Assembly (NCBI GenBank): GCA_013397075.1
Contig: VWZS01009708.1
Location: 150,329-214,328, forward strand
Length of the DNA stretch: 64,000 bases
Direction: 5' to 3'
DNA from: Rhabdornis inornatus
Taxonomy: Eukaryota; Chordata; Aves; Passeriformes; Rhabdornithidae
Part shown: positions 1 to 11,866 of the stretch, in pieces
How the letters are laid out: every line of letters begins with the position of its first letter
How positions within the stretch are numbered: the first letter of the stretch is position 1
The notes under the pieces: generated by a model
Told to the model about the DNA's origin: nothing
The model's input: the letters and a program-made list of their open reading frames with translations, nothing else
Databases searched by the model: none
Made by a program: the position numbers and the translations under genes

Positions 1-2363
1 CCCCCCCCCGTCCGGCCCCCCCCCCCCCCCCCACATCCCTCGGGGTGCCAAACCTTGGGACACAGGGACAGGATCCCGACAGTGTGCACTCTTCTCCTAA
101 AGTCCTTCATGAGCTCCTGTAATAAATTTATTTCCAGAGTGATTTGCTTATTTCAATTTGCTTATTTTCTCCTCCATCACACGGAGTGAACCTAAAGCAA
201 CCACGAAGCTGACATTGCCTGTAACCCACCCACAGCTCCGAATTATTTTTCCCACCCCACTGTTGGCTTTGAGTGTTTCCAGAAACCCTCAGCACCTCAG
301 CATCGGGGTCCCAGTGGTTCCAGGGCCAATCCTCACATCCAGCCGTTCTCCACTTGGAAAAACCCAGCAAATAAAACCACACCAAGAATTTCTGTGCTCT
401 GGCTCATCATCCAGCAAATGCATCGTTTTCCACTAAGCAGGACTGGGTGCATTGGTCATTATTCCAAATCCTGGGAATTCAGACCCCACGTACCTTTGCT
501 GGCTGTGCCATCATCTCCAGCAGCAGCAGGAACCAGAAGCTGTTGGAGGGGAATCACTGGGGCTGCACAGAGCTCTGCAGCAGAGGCACCACTGCAGCTC
601 ACACATAACAGCTTGTGTAAAATCAAAAGATTTCAAAGCAATTGAGGACTGGGTTTACATGCTAATCAAATGTAGCCCACATAAATCAAAACGACAGCCT
701 CAAAGACTTGCAAAAATAATGATGTTTAAATTCATAAATATTCCAATTCTTTCCTTTTTTTAACTGCAGGGAAATAAGGCAGTGATATTGCAAATTCAGC
801 TAAAGCTTTCCAGATTCCTCCACTTGTTTTCTGCTTTGTGGTGGCTGTGAGTAAGCGTAAACTAAAAACCCACTGCACAGATTAGCCACTGTGATAGAGA
901 CTGATAAATACAGAAGCCTCTCACATACCGATGTGCATATTTCAAATACAGATCAGTTCATCACATTTGAACGAAATCTTTTGTCCCCAGGTCATGGACT
1001 CACTTTAAAACACCCCCTGCAATCACCCAAAAAACCCCAAACCCTACAATGGCTCTTCCCACTGTCCAAGGGACCTCTGTGCTCCATCCTCATGGACAAG
1101 TTGGAGCTGAAACACAAAATCTGAGCTGAGGCCACACGTGGATTTCTGTGGGCCAGGAGATGTTTTGGCACTAACACACCCTTGAAGAGCCCCGAGAGCT
1201 TTGGCTCTGGTCTCTGCGAGCCTGTCTGGTCACACCTCCCCACCCTGTTTTGCAGCATAACAACATTCCAAGGCTCCACCTGTAGAGTCCCAACAGAGAC
1301 AACCAGGGCATTTATTGGGAGCTCTGGGAATCACCTCTGCAGTGCTGCTGTGGTCTGGGTTCAAACCATGCAGAACACTCTGCAATCACGTACAGACCAG
1401 GAGGATTTCACCTCCCAGTTCTGCTCTCCTGGCACTGCTCAGCTCCAGGGACCCTCCCTGCTTCCCATGGATGTGTAAAATGGAAACAATTCCATTTCCA
1501 TCTCATTTGGCTCAAACCCTTCACAACAAAGAGCCCTAACTCTGCTTCTCCTTTCCCCTCAAGCTGCCAAACACTCCAGGAAGTCAGCAGGCCGTGGCCC
1601 TGACTCCTCTTCTCCAAGTTTGCTCCCCGTTTTCCCGCGCGTTTCGGAGCACATCCATGGGCTCACCATGGAGTGGCAGCCAACAACAGTGAGTGAGAGG
1701 CTGCCCGAGCCTTCCAGAGACTCAGCTCTGCACTCCTGCAGCAGGGCAGCAGAAGAAATGGTTGCTTTCTTGCTCTTGGGGTTGTTTTTTCCTTCGGAGA
1801 AACCCTTAAATGCCTTTTTGCGTGCTGCTGTTCTAAGGCAAACCAAGAACAGCTGTAGAAAGTTAACAAAAAAACACGAGAAATAGACTCCAGACTAAGA
1901 ATCTTCTCCTGTATTTACTGTTCAAAGTGCTGGCAGTTGTCAGGTTTGGGTTTTGCCTTTGTAAAAGAATATCACACACAGGACAGTTTGGGTTTTGGTG
2001 CAGGGCTCACCACCACTCCAGGGATCTGCTTCTATTCTTGAGCCATTAAACACCAGAAAAAACAGATGATCAATTAAACCAAAACCTTGCCACCACATAT
2101 TTTAGAGATTCCTGTGTTTCATCCACCATTCTCACCAGGCACTGAGCTGACCCCACTGAGATCACACGCAGAAGCCTGGTGAGTTCAGCAAATCCAGTGT
2201 CACCTTTTCAGCAAACTGGAAAAACCTGTTATTTTTTGGCAAAAGTCCAACACGTCACCTTCCACTCCTACCCTGACCCATAAAGTAATGCAGCTGGTAA
2301 AGATCTGCCAGTTTTTGGTACAAGGTTACCCAGGGATGGCAGCAGGAGCCAGGCTGCACCATG

Positions 2364-2632
2364 CAGGACACTGTGGCACTGCCACCAGCCCCGAGCAGGA
2401 CACTGTGACACTGCCAGCCCCGGGCAGGACACTGTGACACTGCCACCAGCCCCGGGCAGGGCACTGTGGCACTGCCAGCCCCGGGCAGGACACTGTGGCA
2501 CTGCCAGCCCCGGGCAGGACACTGTGACACTGCCACCAGCCCCGGGCAGGACACTGTGACACTGCCAGCCCTGGGCAGGACACTGTGACACTGCCACCAG
2601 CCCCGGGCAGGACACTGTGGCACTGCCAGCCC
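2364..2632. repeat. GC-rich minisatellite, ~29-33 bp unit, about nine copies
   Basis: The unit reads roughly GCAGGACACTGTGACACTGC followed by CAGCCCCGG, with an optional extra CCAC. Copies vary between GACACTG and GGCACTG. The array creates long open frames on the minus strand that only translate the repeat, so they are not genes. Confidence 0.93.
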
Positions 2633-3897
2633 GTTCCTCTGGTGGGCAGAGCCATGGCCATGGCCGGGTTTGTGCCTCTGAGCTGTGACAGAAGCAGCAG
2701 GAGCAGGGCTCAGCTTGTGCCCCCCACCCTGTGCCAGCAGTGGGGAGGGATGGAGGGAGGGATGGGGGCCCTGAATGCAGCAGAAATAAAACCAGGAACG
2801 TGACAAGGAGCCCGTTGCCTCGACAGTCAGCTCAGCAGGAAAGCTCAAACTTCTGCCATGTGAAGTAAGAGAATTTATTGGGTAAATCGAGCCAGCATAT
2901 CACCAAAAATAAAAGGAGCACGTTGGAAGCCAGTCCCTGCCCGGCTCAGTCCAGGACACTGGAAGCTGTGGGGCAGGACTGAGCCAGGGCAGAGCTCAGC
3001 TCCTGCTGCAGGCAGCAGCCTGTGACAGCTCCACAGGATGGAGCAGCTGACACAGCCAGGAGGAGCGACACTGCTCGAGAAACATCATCATTACCAAAAA
3101 ACAATAAACACTGATTTTATAAGTGCGTATTTGAGTCTGGTTTTGTTGTAAACACTATCAGGCAATTTTGCCTGGTTACATTTTTCTTATCTTAAACCAG
3201 CAAAACTCTCCACCGAGCCCAGCAAACTGAGATCAGTCAGGTTGTATTTGAGGGAAGGGATCTGCCTGGCAGCAGTTTCTGATTTGGGAAGTCTCACCTG
3301 CCCTCAGAGATACCCCAAGGACAACATTATTTCACACTGTGGATACTGATGTGATGAATGAAGCTGATCAAGTATCTCCTGTAGATTGATGCACTTTTAA
3401 GAAAAGAAACCCTCGGTACCCACAGCACAATTCCAGCAGAAGACATGTGGAAGTGCAGGAGCTGGAACAGCATTATTTTGAATAATTTCAGTATTGCAGA
3501 GAAACCGTGTAACCTACCACAGGAAAAGAGAAACTTGGCCATAAATTACCCTGCCTGGGCTTGCAGCCTCAGCGAGCAGCCTCCAACTCACCAGGGTCTC
3601 AGAGGGAATAGGGGAGTTAAGGCTGCACTGACATCACTCCTGGATATAAAAAGTAGTAAGTTAACGCTTTAAAGAAAAAATACCATTTCCCCTGTTTGCC
3701 TGAGGCTCTCCCAGCCCCTGTGCTCCAGCAGTCTGCAAAGGATCCCCATCATTGCTCCATCTCACTAATTAGAGTTTACCTGCTGCAGATTACAACACGG
3801 GATTCGTGTGTAATCACTAATTACTGTGAGCTGTGCTGCTCACCCTCAGCCTGCTCCTGAGAAGTGCTGAGCAGCACACAGGGCCACGGTTTGTGCC

Positions 3898-3971
3898 AAG
3901 CCCCAGCTGCAGGGACATTCACCCAGCTGCAGGGACATTCACCCAGCTGCAGGGACATTCACCCAGCTGCT
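3898..3971. repeat. 21 bp tandem repeat, about 3.5 copies
   Basis: The unit CAGCTGCAGGGACATTCACC plus one C is repeated almost perfectly. Confidence 0.93.
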
Positions 3972-4148
3972 TGTCCTCCGGGTGCCGAGCGCTCCTGCGG
4001 GTCAGGGACAGGCTCAGCCTGCAGGGCCCAGCCCGGCTCCCCGGCTGGAGGAGGGCTGGCGGCAGAGTGCAGTTCCACACTCACAGCGACATTTGTACAG
4101 CCTGCCTTTCCCTCTGCTGGACACCTGTCACTGCCGCGGGATGCAGGA

Positions 4149-4457
4149 ACGCTCAGCACCCCCAGGTGTCCCCAGGAACACTGAACACCCCCAGGTGCTC
4201 CCAGAAAGGATGAGCACCCCCCGGTGTCCCAGGCTGTCCCCAGCTGTCCCCAGTGTCCCCAGGGAAGGATGAGCACCCCCGCTGTCCCCAGCTGTCCCCA
4301 GCTGTCCCCAGTGTCCCCAGGGAAGGATGAACACCCCCGCTGTCCCCAGTGTCCCCCGCTGTCCCCAGGGAAGGATGAACACCCCCGCTGTCCCCAGTGT
4401 CCCCGCTGTCCCCAGTGNCCCCCACTGTCCCCGCTGTCCCCAGTGTCCCCGCTGTGG
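4149..4457. repeat. C4-tract minisatellite in the GRXCR2 3' UTR
   Basis: On the plus strand, runs of CCCC are separated by about five bases (CCCCGCTGTCCCCAGTGT and variants), interrupted by AGGGAAGGATGAGCACC-type spacers. The array ends within a few bases of the GRXCR2 stop codon, so in the minus-strand transcript it lies at the start of the 3' UTR and reads as evenly spaced GGGG runs. A single N sits at 4418. Confidence 0.92.
4418..4418. other. Single-N placeholder in the GRXCR2 3' UTR repeat
   Basis: One N interrupts the C4-tract minisatellite. It probably marks unresolved repeat length, so the number of copies here is not reliable. Confidence 0.8.
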
Positions 4458-4458
4458 C

Positions 4459-4638
4459 TCAGGCAGCGCACACCCGGCACGGCTGCCGCCCGCTCTGGTC
4501 GCACGCCGGGCAGCGCAGGGCCCGGTAGGATTCCCGGAATCTGTTGGCCAGCATGGAGAACTTGCTTCCATGGCACAGCGAGCAGGGAGCACAGCCTGAG
4601 CCTCGGCACTGGGAACAGCCGTGTGCGGCACTGCCCTC
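4459..4638 (-). CDS. GRXCR2: GRXCR2 coding exon 3 (C-terminal Cys-rich domain and stop)
   Basis: The exon begins after a CAG acceptor at 4641-4639 and encodes 59 residues, from E-G-S-A to R-V-C-A-A, then TGA at 4461-4459. It contains all eight zinc-ligand-like cysteines and the invariant run CSLCHGSKFSMLANRF. Confidence 0.96.
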   Translation of the reverse strand, partial: EGSAAHGCSQCRGSGCAPCSLCHGSKFSMLANRFRESYRALRCPACDQSGRQPCRVCAA

Positions 4639-7600
4639 CTGCAACACACAGCAGAGAAAACCTGCCAGTGGGCGTGAGAGAGCACAGCCAGGAACATTCC
4701 AGAAAGAGGGAAACTCTGCCAGCACGGCTGCTCCTGACACACCACCGTGCCTGTGACAATCAGATCTCCACAGCAAGGACTTCCACCGAAAGGCTCCCAC
4801 GTGCCTGGGGACAATGCGTGGCTACTGCTGGAAAATAAGAAGTTCGTGTGACTGGGAATAAAACACACAACAGTCCAAACTCCTTCTCCTCTGCACAGCC
4901 CCACCCATCCTCCTGTCATTTCTTATCACACCATTCCCACTCTGCAGCCTCAGCTTTGAGCCACACTTCATTTCTCCAGGGACTGCCCATCACCCTCTCT
5001 CCCCAAATCCCTGATCACCACCCTGCACACCTTTGGAGCTAATTCCTGATCACCTTTGGAGCTAATTCCTGATCACCACCATGCACACCTTTGAGCTGTC
5101 CTTTGTGCCTGCCTCTCTCAAATCCCACCTCAAAATTCCTGGGAGCAGAAGGACTGAGGTGACCCGTGCTCAGGACAGACCAGACTCAGCTCCACGAAAC
5201 TGTATCAGCTCCACATGACAACATCAGGGTTTGTGGGATCAAGTCATGGTCAGACTAATTGGGATTCTGACCAACAAAGACTCCCCCGTGAGAAAGCACA
5301 TGTAAGGCACAACCTTATTTCAGCTGATACTAAAATTTTAGCCCAGAGCAGTCTCAGCCACAGAGCAGCTGTGTTTAGCCTTGTCAGGCTGGAGGAACTC
5401 TGGCCTGCTCTTATCCCACTGGGAGGGGTGACAAGGGATGGAGCCCAGCCAAGCCCTGGAAATGCCAGCCATGTCCAGGGGAAGAGATCAGTGGGAGACA
5501 GGAGCAGCTGGAAGCAGCACTGCTGTCCCCAGAGCACGACTCAGCGCAGTGCTGGTCCTTGTCTCCTGAGGGAAACGAGGAACAGAGCGCTGCTTTTTAC
5601 CCAAACTCACTTGGGACCCAGGTACAGAGATGGATGGGGCTTGGGTGGTCTGTCCAGGGCTGAGGGGAGAAAGCTCTCTCCATTTTCTCTTACCTGCATG
5701 TGCTGGTTGCAAGTGATTTTATTCTCCACATCTTCTTCGTGCCCACCACTGAAGCATTCTCTCTTGTCCCGGTACATGAACATCCAGTCGTTCATTCCCT
5801 CGGTCTGGATCATTCTCCTCATCAGCTCCTTCTGGTCCATCGGGGCACGGATGATTTTCAGGTTATTGGTGTAGATGATGATCTTGCCAAAATCTACCAC
5901 TGGGGAAGTCTGAGGAAGGAAGTTAGCAGTGTGTCACCAGTATAAATTCACTCTGCAAACACTGATGGTCCCTGTGCTTCCAGAAGAGCCTCCCCTCCAC
6001 CAGCCAGCTCCCAGAGCATCCAGAAAACCAGTGGATGTACAGCCCTGATGGGTAAATTTGTATTTTTTTTTTCTATTAATTGTAAAGCTAAGCTTGGTGA
6101 AACATTTCCCTGAGAGCAGCACTTTGCTGACCTGGTCCCTCCTCCCTGGTGTATGAAGTTACTGGGTCCTATTGTTTTACACACTCCTCATATTTCACTC
6201 CAGGTATCTGTGTCAAGAAGCCATGCAAAAGGAGATGTTTCCCTAAAAAAATGCCCTGAGTCACATCAGCTGAGGTGCCATGAGGTGTTTGGTGCTGTGC
6301 TGGCACTGGGGGGCACACGCAGGTGAGCCCAGGTCCTGCCCACCTGCAGTGTGTCACAGACACGGGGTCTGCAGGCTCCAGTGCATGCTGCTGCAGCACA
6401 GGCTGGGGCTGGGCACTGTGCTGACTCCAGTCCCTGTGCCTGGGGAGGCTGGGGAGGGAGAGCAGCCTTACCCAGGAATGCAAAACAAATTAAGGGGCTG
6501 GATAAGATCACAGCAGTGCCCTGGCTTTGGGCAGGAGAGGTTCCTCGTGGTCTGATGTTCTCAGGCAAACTGCATGTCCATTGTGCCAGCAGGTCAAATA
6601 TCAGCCAAGCTGGGCTTCCCACACACAGCTCTGATGAGCACCAGGAATTTACAGACTTTCAGTGTGCTCAAATCAAGGCCATAAAAAGTATTTACACATA
6701 TTGTGCATGTACTGCCTCCCTATTAGGGCTAAAGAAACACTTCTCTATCAGTGGCATTAATTATATGTTAAGAAAACAGCCAGTGAAACTAAGCTGGGAT
6801 TGTCAAAGCAGGCAAAGAGGAATTCTGGCTGCCAGAGGCTGCAGACACCTGGTGCCCTGATGGCAGCACTGGCTTCCTGCCAGCTGAAATCACACAACTT
6901 TAATATTTTAAATATATCTCATTAACTTAACATCCTCCTTACATTTGACTGCTCTGGATGCAGTAGGATTCCCATGTACAGATACCAGTATGTATGGAAA
7001 TGTTGTTACTCTACCCAACAGACAGAGGTGGATCAGCACTGGGAGAACCTGGAGCACAGCTGGAGCACAGCTGGCAGATGCTGTTCCCTGCTGCCTGCAC
7101 TGCTGCAGACCCTGAGGATCCTGCCTCGTGTGGCATATCCAGCATACAGAATTCCTGGGGTAATGGCTGGAGACTCACAACCACCCTCTTCAAGTCCTGG
7201 CCTGACAAAACAGTTTTATGTGGATGACGCTGCAGCGAGACCTCTGTGCCCACACTGCTGCCCCAGCAGGATTTAGCCCAAAGCCGGTCCCCAGACAGGG
7301 CACGCCGTGGCCAGCACTCACCCTGCAGTGGCTGTCTCCGGGCTGGCAGTCGCTGGCCAGGGGCACGGTCCCCATGAGCCCGTGGCTCTGATCCTCTCGG
7401 AGGATGCTGATCCTCTGGGCAGTCAGGGCTGTGGGCCAGTAGAATCTGCTCTGTGGCCCCTCCCTGGGCTCAGGGAGCTCTTCTGGCTCGAAGCTGTGGC
7501 GCAGGAATCGCCTGGAGTTCTCCTTGGCCGGGGGCTGCAGCTCCTGCCCATCCTCGTAGACCTGCTTGAGCAGCCGCCCGCTGCAGGCGGAGGAGATCCG

Positions 7601-7663
7601 GAACCTCACCTTGCGGGGCCGGCCCTCCTGCCGCTGGCTCGGCTTCTGCCGGGGCTGCTCCAT
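4459..7663 (-). CDS. GRXCR2: GRXCR2, glutaredoxin and cysteine-rich domain containing 2 (complete, 3 coding exons)
   Basis: The exons join to 738 bases, or 245 residues plus stop; human GRXCR2 is about 248. All three junctions are phase 0 with GT-AG borders. The N terminus carries the conserved basic patch PRKVRFRISS and the block LKQVYEDGQEL. The middle exon holds VDFGKIIIYTNNLKIIR, near-identical to mammals. The C terminus has four CxxC pairs (Cys194/197, 205/208, 229/232, 240/243), a DnaJ-like zinc-finger pattern around GSKFSMLANRF. In mammals the protein is in the basal part of hair-cell stereocilia and is needed for hearing (human DFNB101). The ATG has G at -3 and G at +4. SH3RF2 lies divergently upstream. 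Confidence 0.96.
4639..7321 (-). other. GRXCR2 introns (4639-5693 and 5910-7321)
   Basis: Neither intron shows another gene. A duplicated phrase, GGAGCTAATTCCTGATCACC, lies near 5037-5076. The 5910-7321 intron contains only short incidental open frames. Confidence 0.75.
5694..5909 (-). CDS. GRXCR2: GRXCR2 coding exon 2
   Basis: The exon encodes 72 residues in phase 0, starting T-S-P-V-V-D-F-G-K and ending N-Q-H-M-Q before a GTAAGA donor. The first 25 residues are strongly conserved with mammals. The second half is divergent and rich in charged residues, as in other species. Confidence 0.95.
7322..7663 (-). CDS. GRXCR2: GRXCR2 coding exon 1
   Basis: The exon encodes 114 residues from the ATG at 7663 to an AGG codon before a GTGAGT donor. 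Recognisable blocks are RPRKVRFRISS, GRLLKQVYEDGQEL and LTAQRISILRE, in the same order as in the human protein. Confidence 0.95.
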
Positions 7664-9188
7664 CGCCGGGGCTGCCAGCTGCAGGGCTGCGCAGCGGCTG
7701 CGAGACCAACACTCGCAGCTTCCCCCTCCACACCGTGTGCCGTTCGAGGTTTCTAGCAGTTCCTCTCATCTTACAGCAAAACTGATACCACTGGATTAAA
7801 TATTGATAGAGATTCACAAAGAGAAAATATCACTGGTAGGGAAGTCAAAAGCAGGTTGGTGAGTGGGGGCCAGGCTGGGCACCACAGGGAGAGTTAGCCT
7901 GGAAGGAGAGGATTACGCAGGAAACTCTACCCTTGCTTCTGAAACCATGGAAATGTTTCTGCCACGTGCTGTGATAAGAACCACCCCAAAGACATCATCC
8001 CAGGAGCTTCTCATAATTTTCTGACAAGGTAAAAAGTTTAAAAGACAAATTCAGGGAAAAAGCAACCCAGCCTCACAAACTGCAAATGTGAATAATTCCT
8101 CTCCCATTCTCACACTGAAACCCTGAGAGCACAAAGCTCAGTTTCATTTTAATCTAATGTGTTCCTCTACAGGTTGTGAGATCTAATTAAGATATTCTGT
8201 TGTTAGTGCTCAATTCCTATTTGTAATTCTTGATGCCTTTTAGGGCCTTTTGGACCATTCTGGGTTTGGATTTCATTTTTAGGAGATAGTCATCACCTCA
8301 TGCAGCCCCAGCTGAGGGACTTCATTTCCCCAGCACTCCCAAAGCCCCATCCCAGCACAGCCCATCCTCAGAGATCCCACCCATCACCCCAAAGCTGGCA
8401 CCTCACTGCCCTTGTCTCTGGCACAGAGGGTCTGGCTCCTGTGCCCATCCCCAGCTGGGCATCTCGAGCTCCTCTGACCTTTTGAGGGGTAAAATAAAGA
8501 ATATGTGTGGTACAAAACACACCTACAGGTAACTGCTGTCAGGGCTTTAAACATCTCCCAACACCTCTTTGAATCACACCCAACAGGAGTTAAAAATCAC
8601 TTTTTTTTTTTTGAGTTTCAAGATTTTAGTAGATATCCACATTGCACATCAAGTGGGACTCTGCCTTGGCAGGATGTAGGCAGAGAGCTTCATTTAACTT
8701 CTTTCAGTTCAGACCCAGCATTGCTAAAGCTTAATGCTCTCAATAGGTTAATTCATTGTGTCTTTTCGAAATTTGTTAATGAAATCTGAGGATGACAGTT
8801 TAGAAGCTGCCTGCTCATAACTCCGCTGCACAGCCCTTCCACCAGCCAAGCAGTTTCTGTCATGACAGACACTGCTCTGAGGGTCCCTTGGGCTGCTGGA
8901 AGCCCCATCATAAGGACATGTGAAAATTGTTTATTGTGCCAAGAGAGCAAGCCTGGACAGGCCTGGGCACTCACACAGCCCTGGAGCCGCCCTTGGCATC
9001 CCCAGCAGGGCAGGGCTGGTGCCAGGCTCCATCCCATCCCACACAGGAGGATCTCACTCCACGTGGAAACTCTGATGTGCATGAAGCACACTGGGAATTG
9101 CTGCACTCACCTGGGGAGCCTGACCCACCCTTCCTTCCCCTGTGAACCCCACTGAATGAGGGCTCAGAACTGCTGCTTTGCAAAGGGT

Positions 9189-9367
9189 CCCCCATAATCC
9201 AGCACAGATCACAGTGTGAGACACCTCACATCATCCAGCACAGATCACAGTGTGAGACACCTCACACCATCCAGCAGAAATCAGTGTGAGACACCTCACA
9301 TCATCCAGCACAGATCAGTGTGAGACACCTCACATCATCCAGCACAGATCAATGTGAGACACCTCAA
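9189..9367. repeat. Tandem repeat, ~33-37 bp unit, about five copies
   Basis: The unit is CATCCAGCACAGATCACAGT followed by GTGAGACACCTCACAT, with copies that drop the CACA dinucleotide pair. Confidence 0.9.
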
Positions 9368-11836
9368 CTGGAGCTCATTTTCTTTTGGTCAAGGGAACAA
9401 TCAGCCAGGAAAGGAAGCTCAAGGCAGCAATGAGAGAGCAGAGTGTGAGCAGCACTGTGAGCCCAGCAAAGCAGTGGTGGCTGTGCAGTCACTCACAGGG
9501 GCTGGCACAGCTCACACCCACAGCCCATCCTCTGCAGGACCCAGCCTGGCATGGCCAGCCCCTGTGTCACCCCAAGGCCAGGACACAGAGGCAGCTGCTC
9601 ATCCCACAGCCTGCACGAGCCTTGCTGAAAATACAGCAAAAATAACTTTGCATTAACAGTGAAATCGTTTAGCTGCACGACCTAGATCATCACAGCGCTA
9701 TATTTGACTTCACTCTGTTGTGACATCTGTATTTCAGGCGTGGGGTCTCTCCTGCCCAGCACAGCACAGGAAGATGGAGGAGCTGCAGGCTCTGCAGAAC
9801 AGAGCCAGCCCTTGCACCAGGGCTGCACTGGGGCTGCATTGGAGCTGCTGCAGCAAAGCTGGGCTGAGAGAAGAGCCGCAGTGACTTTGGGGGCGCTCCC
9901 ACCTGCAAGCTTTGCTGGACAATGCTTGGTTGTGCTGTGCTTCCTTGGAGCAAGCACTGCTGCCCTCGTTCCCCTGCACAGCAGCAGGGTGAGCACGGGG
10001 CTCTCAGCTGCAGGAGTGCCCTGCTCTCATCACACAGCATCGAGAGCGAGGGGCCAGGACACCAGGGGTGCTTGCCAGCAGCCATGAGACAAAGAGCACG
10101 GCCTGGGAGGGCATTCCCAGGCAGCCAGCACTCACTCTGGCCCGGCAGCCTGCACCTGGATTTCATCGTTCCTTGTGCCAGGAGACACTGGCATCTGCAG
10201 CCAGAAGTGAACCCCAAAAAATACAAGTGTTCTTCTCACTGCTGCTCGGGGGTTTCCTGTTCAGCAGCACTGAGACATTCTCAGCTAAAGCCAGCATGGC
10301 TGGGTACAGATTTAGCTCAGGGCTGGATTCTCTGATGCAAATATCTGATATCTCCTGGGAGTCCTGAGCACCTAATTAGGTCTGAACCAAGGTGTGATGT
10401 CATTCTGCATCATCTGCCTTCATGAAGGGGCTGACAGCCTTTCCTTTTGTGCTCAGCCTCCTGTTTTCACAGAAATGCCAAAGTCACGGGTTATTTAAAA
10501 CTCTGCACGCTTTAACACTGCACTGAGCTGGATCCATGAGTCACGAGGGTGCACAGGGCTGCATGCACACACCTTCACACACTCCATCTTCCAGGAATCC
10601 AAGCTGTGGTCTCCCTGTGCCACACGAGGCAGGGCCCTGCACATTCCTGGGGGCTGAGGTCAGCAGGGCTGGAGGATGTCCAGCACCTCCGGGAGGAAAG
10701 CCAGCTTACCCTGCACTAGGCAAGCACAAAAATCCTGGAGCCACAAAGGAAAAACCAGGAAAAAGAGCTTCAAAGAGGGAAATTCCCCGGTGCTGAGTTT
10801 TATCTATGGATACAACTCTGCGTGGGCTTCTGAAAGCAGCAGCACAGCCTGGACCAGAGCCCAGGAGAACCCCGAGTGCAGTGGGCAAGGAACAGTCTGG
10901 GGAGCTGGCCACCCAGCCCCCAGGAGCACACAGGGCAGGGAAACGCCAGTTTGCTGGATGAACCCACCTGGCACTGGAGTGAGGAGCAGTGCTGTGCCCC
11001 ACGGCTGGGCTGCAGCTGCCAGAGCCTGCAGGCACAGAAACGGCTCTGCCAGCACTGGGGACTCCCCCACAGGGGCCCAAGCCCCCCACATGTGCCTGGT
11101 GGGCTCCCAGTGCGTTCACGTTGTGTTCCCAGTGTGCTCCCCAGCAGCCTGTCCCCCTGCCCAGCGGCCTCTCCCGCTCCCACAGGAGCCTCTCCCGCTC
11201 CCACAGGAGCCCTGCTCTGCAGGCAGGAGCTGTGGGAGAGCCCAGCTCGCCCTGAGCCCCCAGGTCACAGCACACCCAGAGCCAGCAGCAGCGAGGAGCT
11301 GAACCAGAGTCCCCTCACCCCATTCAGCAGTGCCCTGGGCAATGCTCACCCCTCTGTGCTGCCCCTCCTGGAGCTGGGGGCTCCTGAGCAGCAGGATTTA
11401 TTACCTGGCTCCTCACTGCTGCCCACAAGCACCTGGGAGCACTGAGGGTGATGCAGTGTGTTTAGCCATGTGTTTAATTAGGTAACTGTAGCCTGGTGTT
11501 TTCTGCTGTCAAACCTACACAGAGTCCAGCTTCTGAAGGCCTGTGCTCGGGTCCACACCGCTTGGAAACCCTGATTTCTTGTCTTGGAGAACGAAAACTG
11601 CATCCCTGCAGGTTCAGCACCCACCAGGCACGTCCCAGCTAGGCAGGGGACTGTGCTGGGGGTTGTGTGGTTCTGCTCTGCAGGGAGAAAGGATGAATGT
11701 GCCAGAAAGCCCCGAGCTGCAGAGTGGGGGGCACTGGGCACTGCTGGGGGCCAGGGGCTGGCAGGCAGCTCCAGCTCCAGTGGAGCAGCAGGGACCCTGC
11801 TATAGGTGTACACGACAGGGTATATAATACGCTGGT

Positions 11837-11866
11837 ACATATATATGTATATATATATATATACAG
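11837..11866. repeat. (TA)n microsatellite
   Basis: An alternating TA/TG run in an otherwise GC-rich stretch. Confidence 0.85.

Larger units (their letters stand above)
1..4148. other. Non-coding stretch downstream of GRXCR2
   Basis: I recognise no gene here on either strand. The first ~32 bases are a C-rich low-complexity tract. The stretch holds a ~30 bp minisatellite (2364-2632) and a 21 bp repeat (3898-3971). On the minus strand an AATAAA hexamer lies at 2874-2879, about 1.6 kb past the GRXCR2 stop; it could end that gene's 3' UTR, but this is weak. The open frames present are short, lack family motifs and follow the repeats. Confidence 0.6.

Noticed and set aside
3959..4919. Minus-strand open frames of over 260 codons
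   Set aside because: They run through the GRXCR2 3' UTR repeat and the N; only the last GRXCR2 exon at 4459-4638 is real coding sequence.
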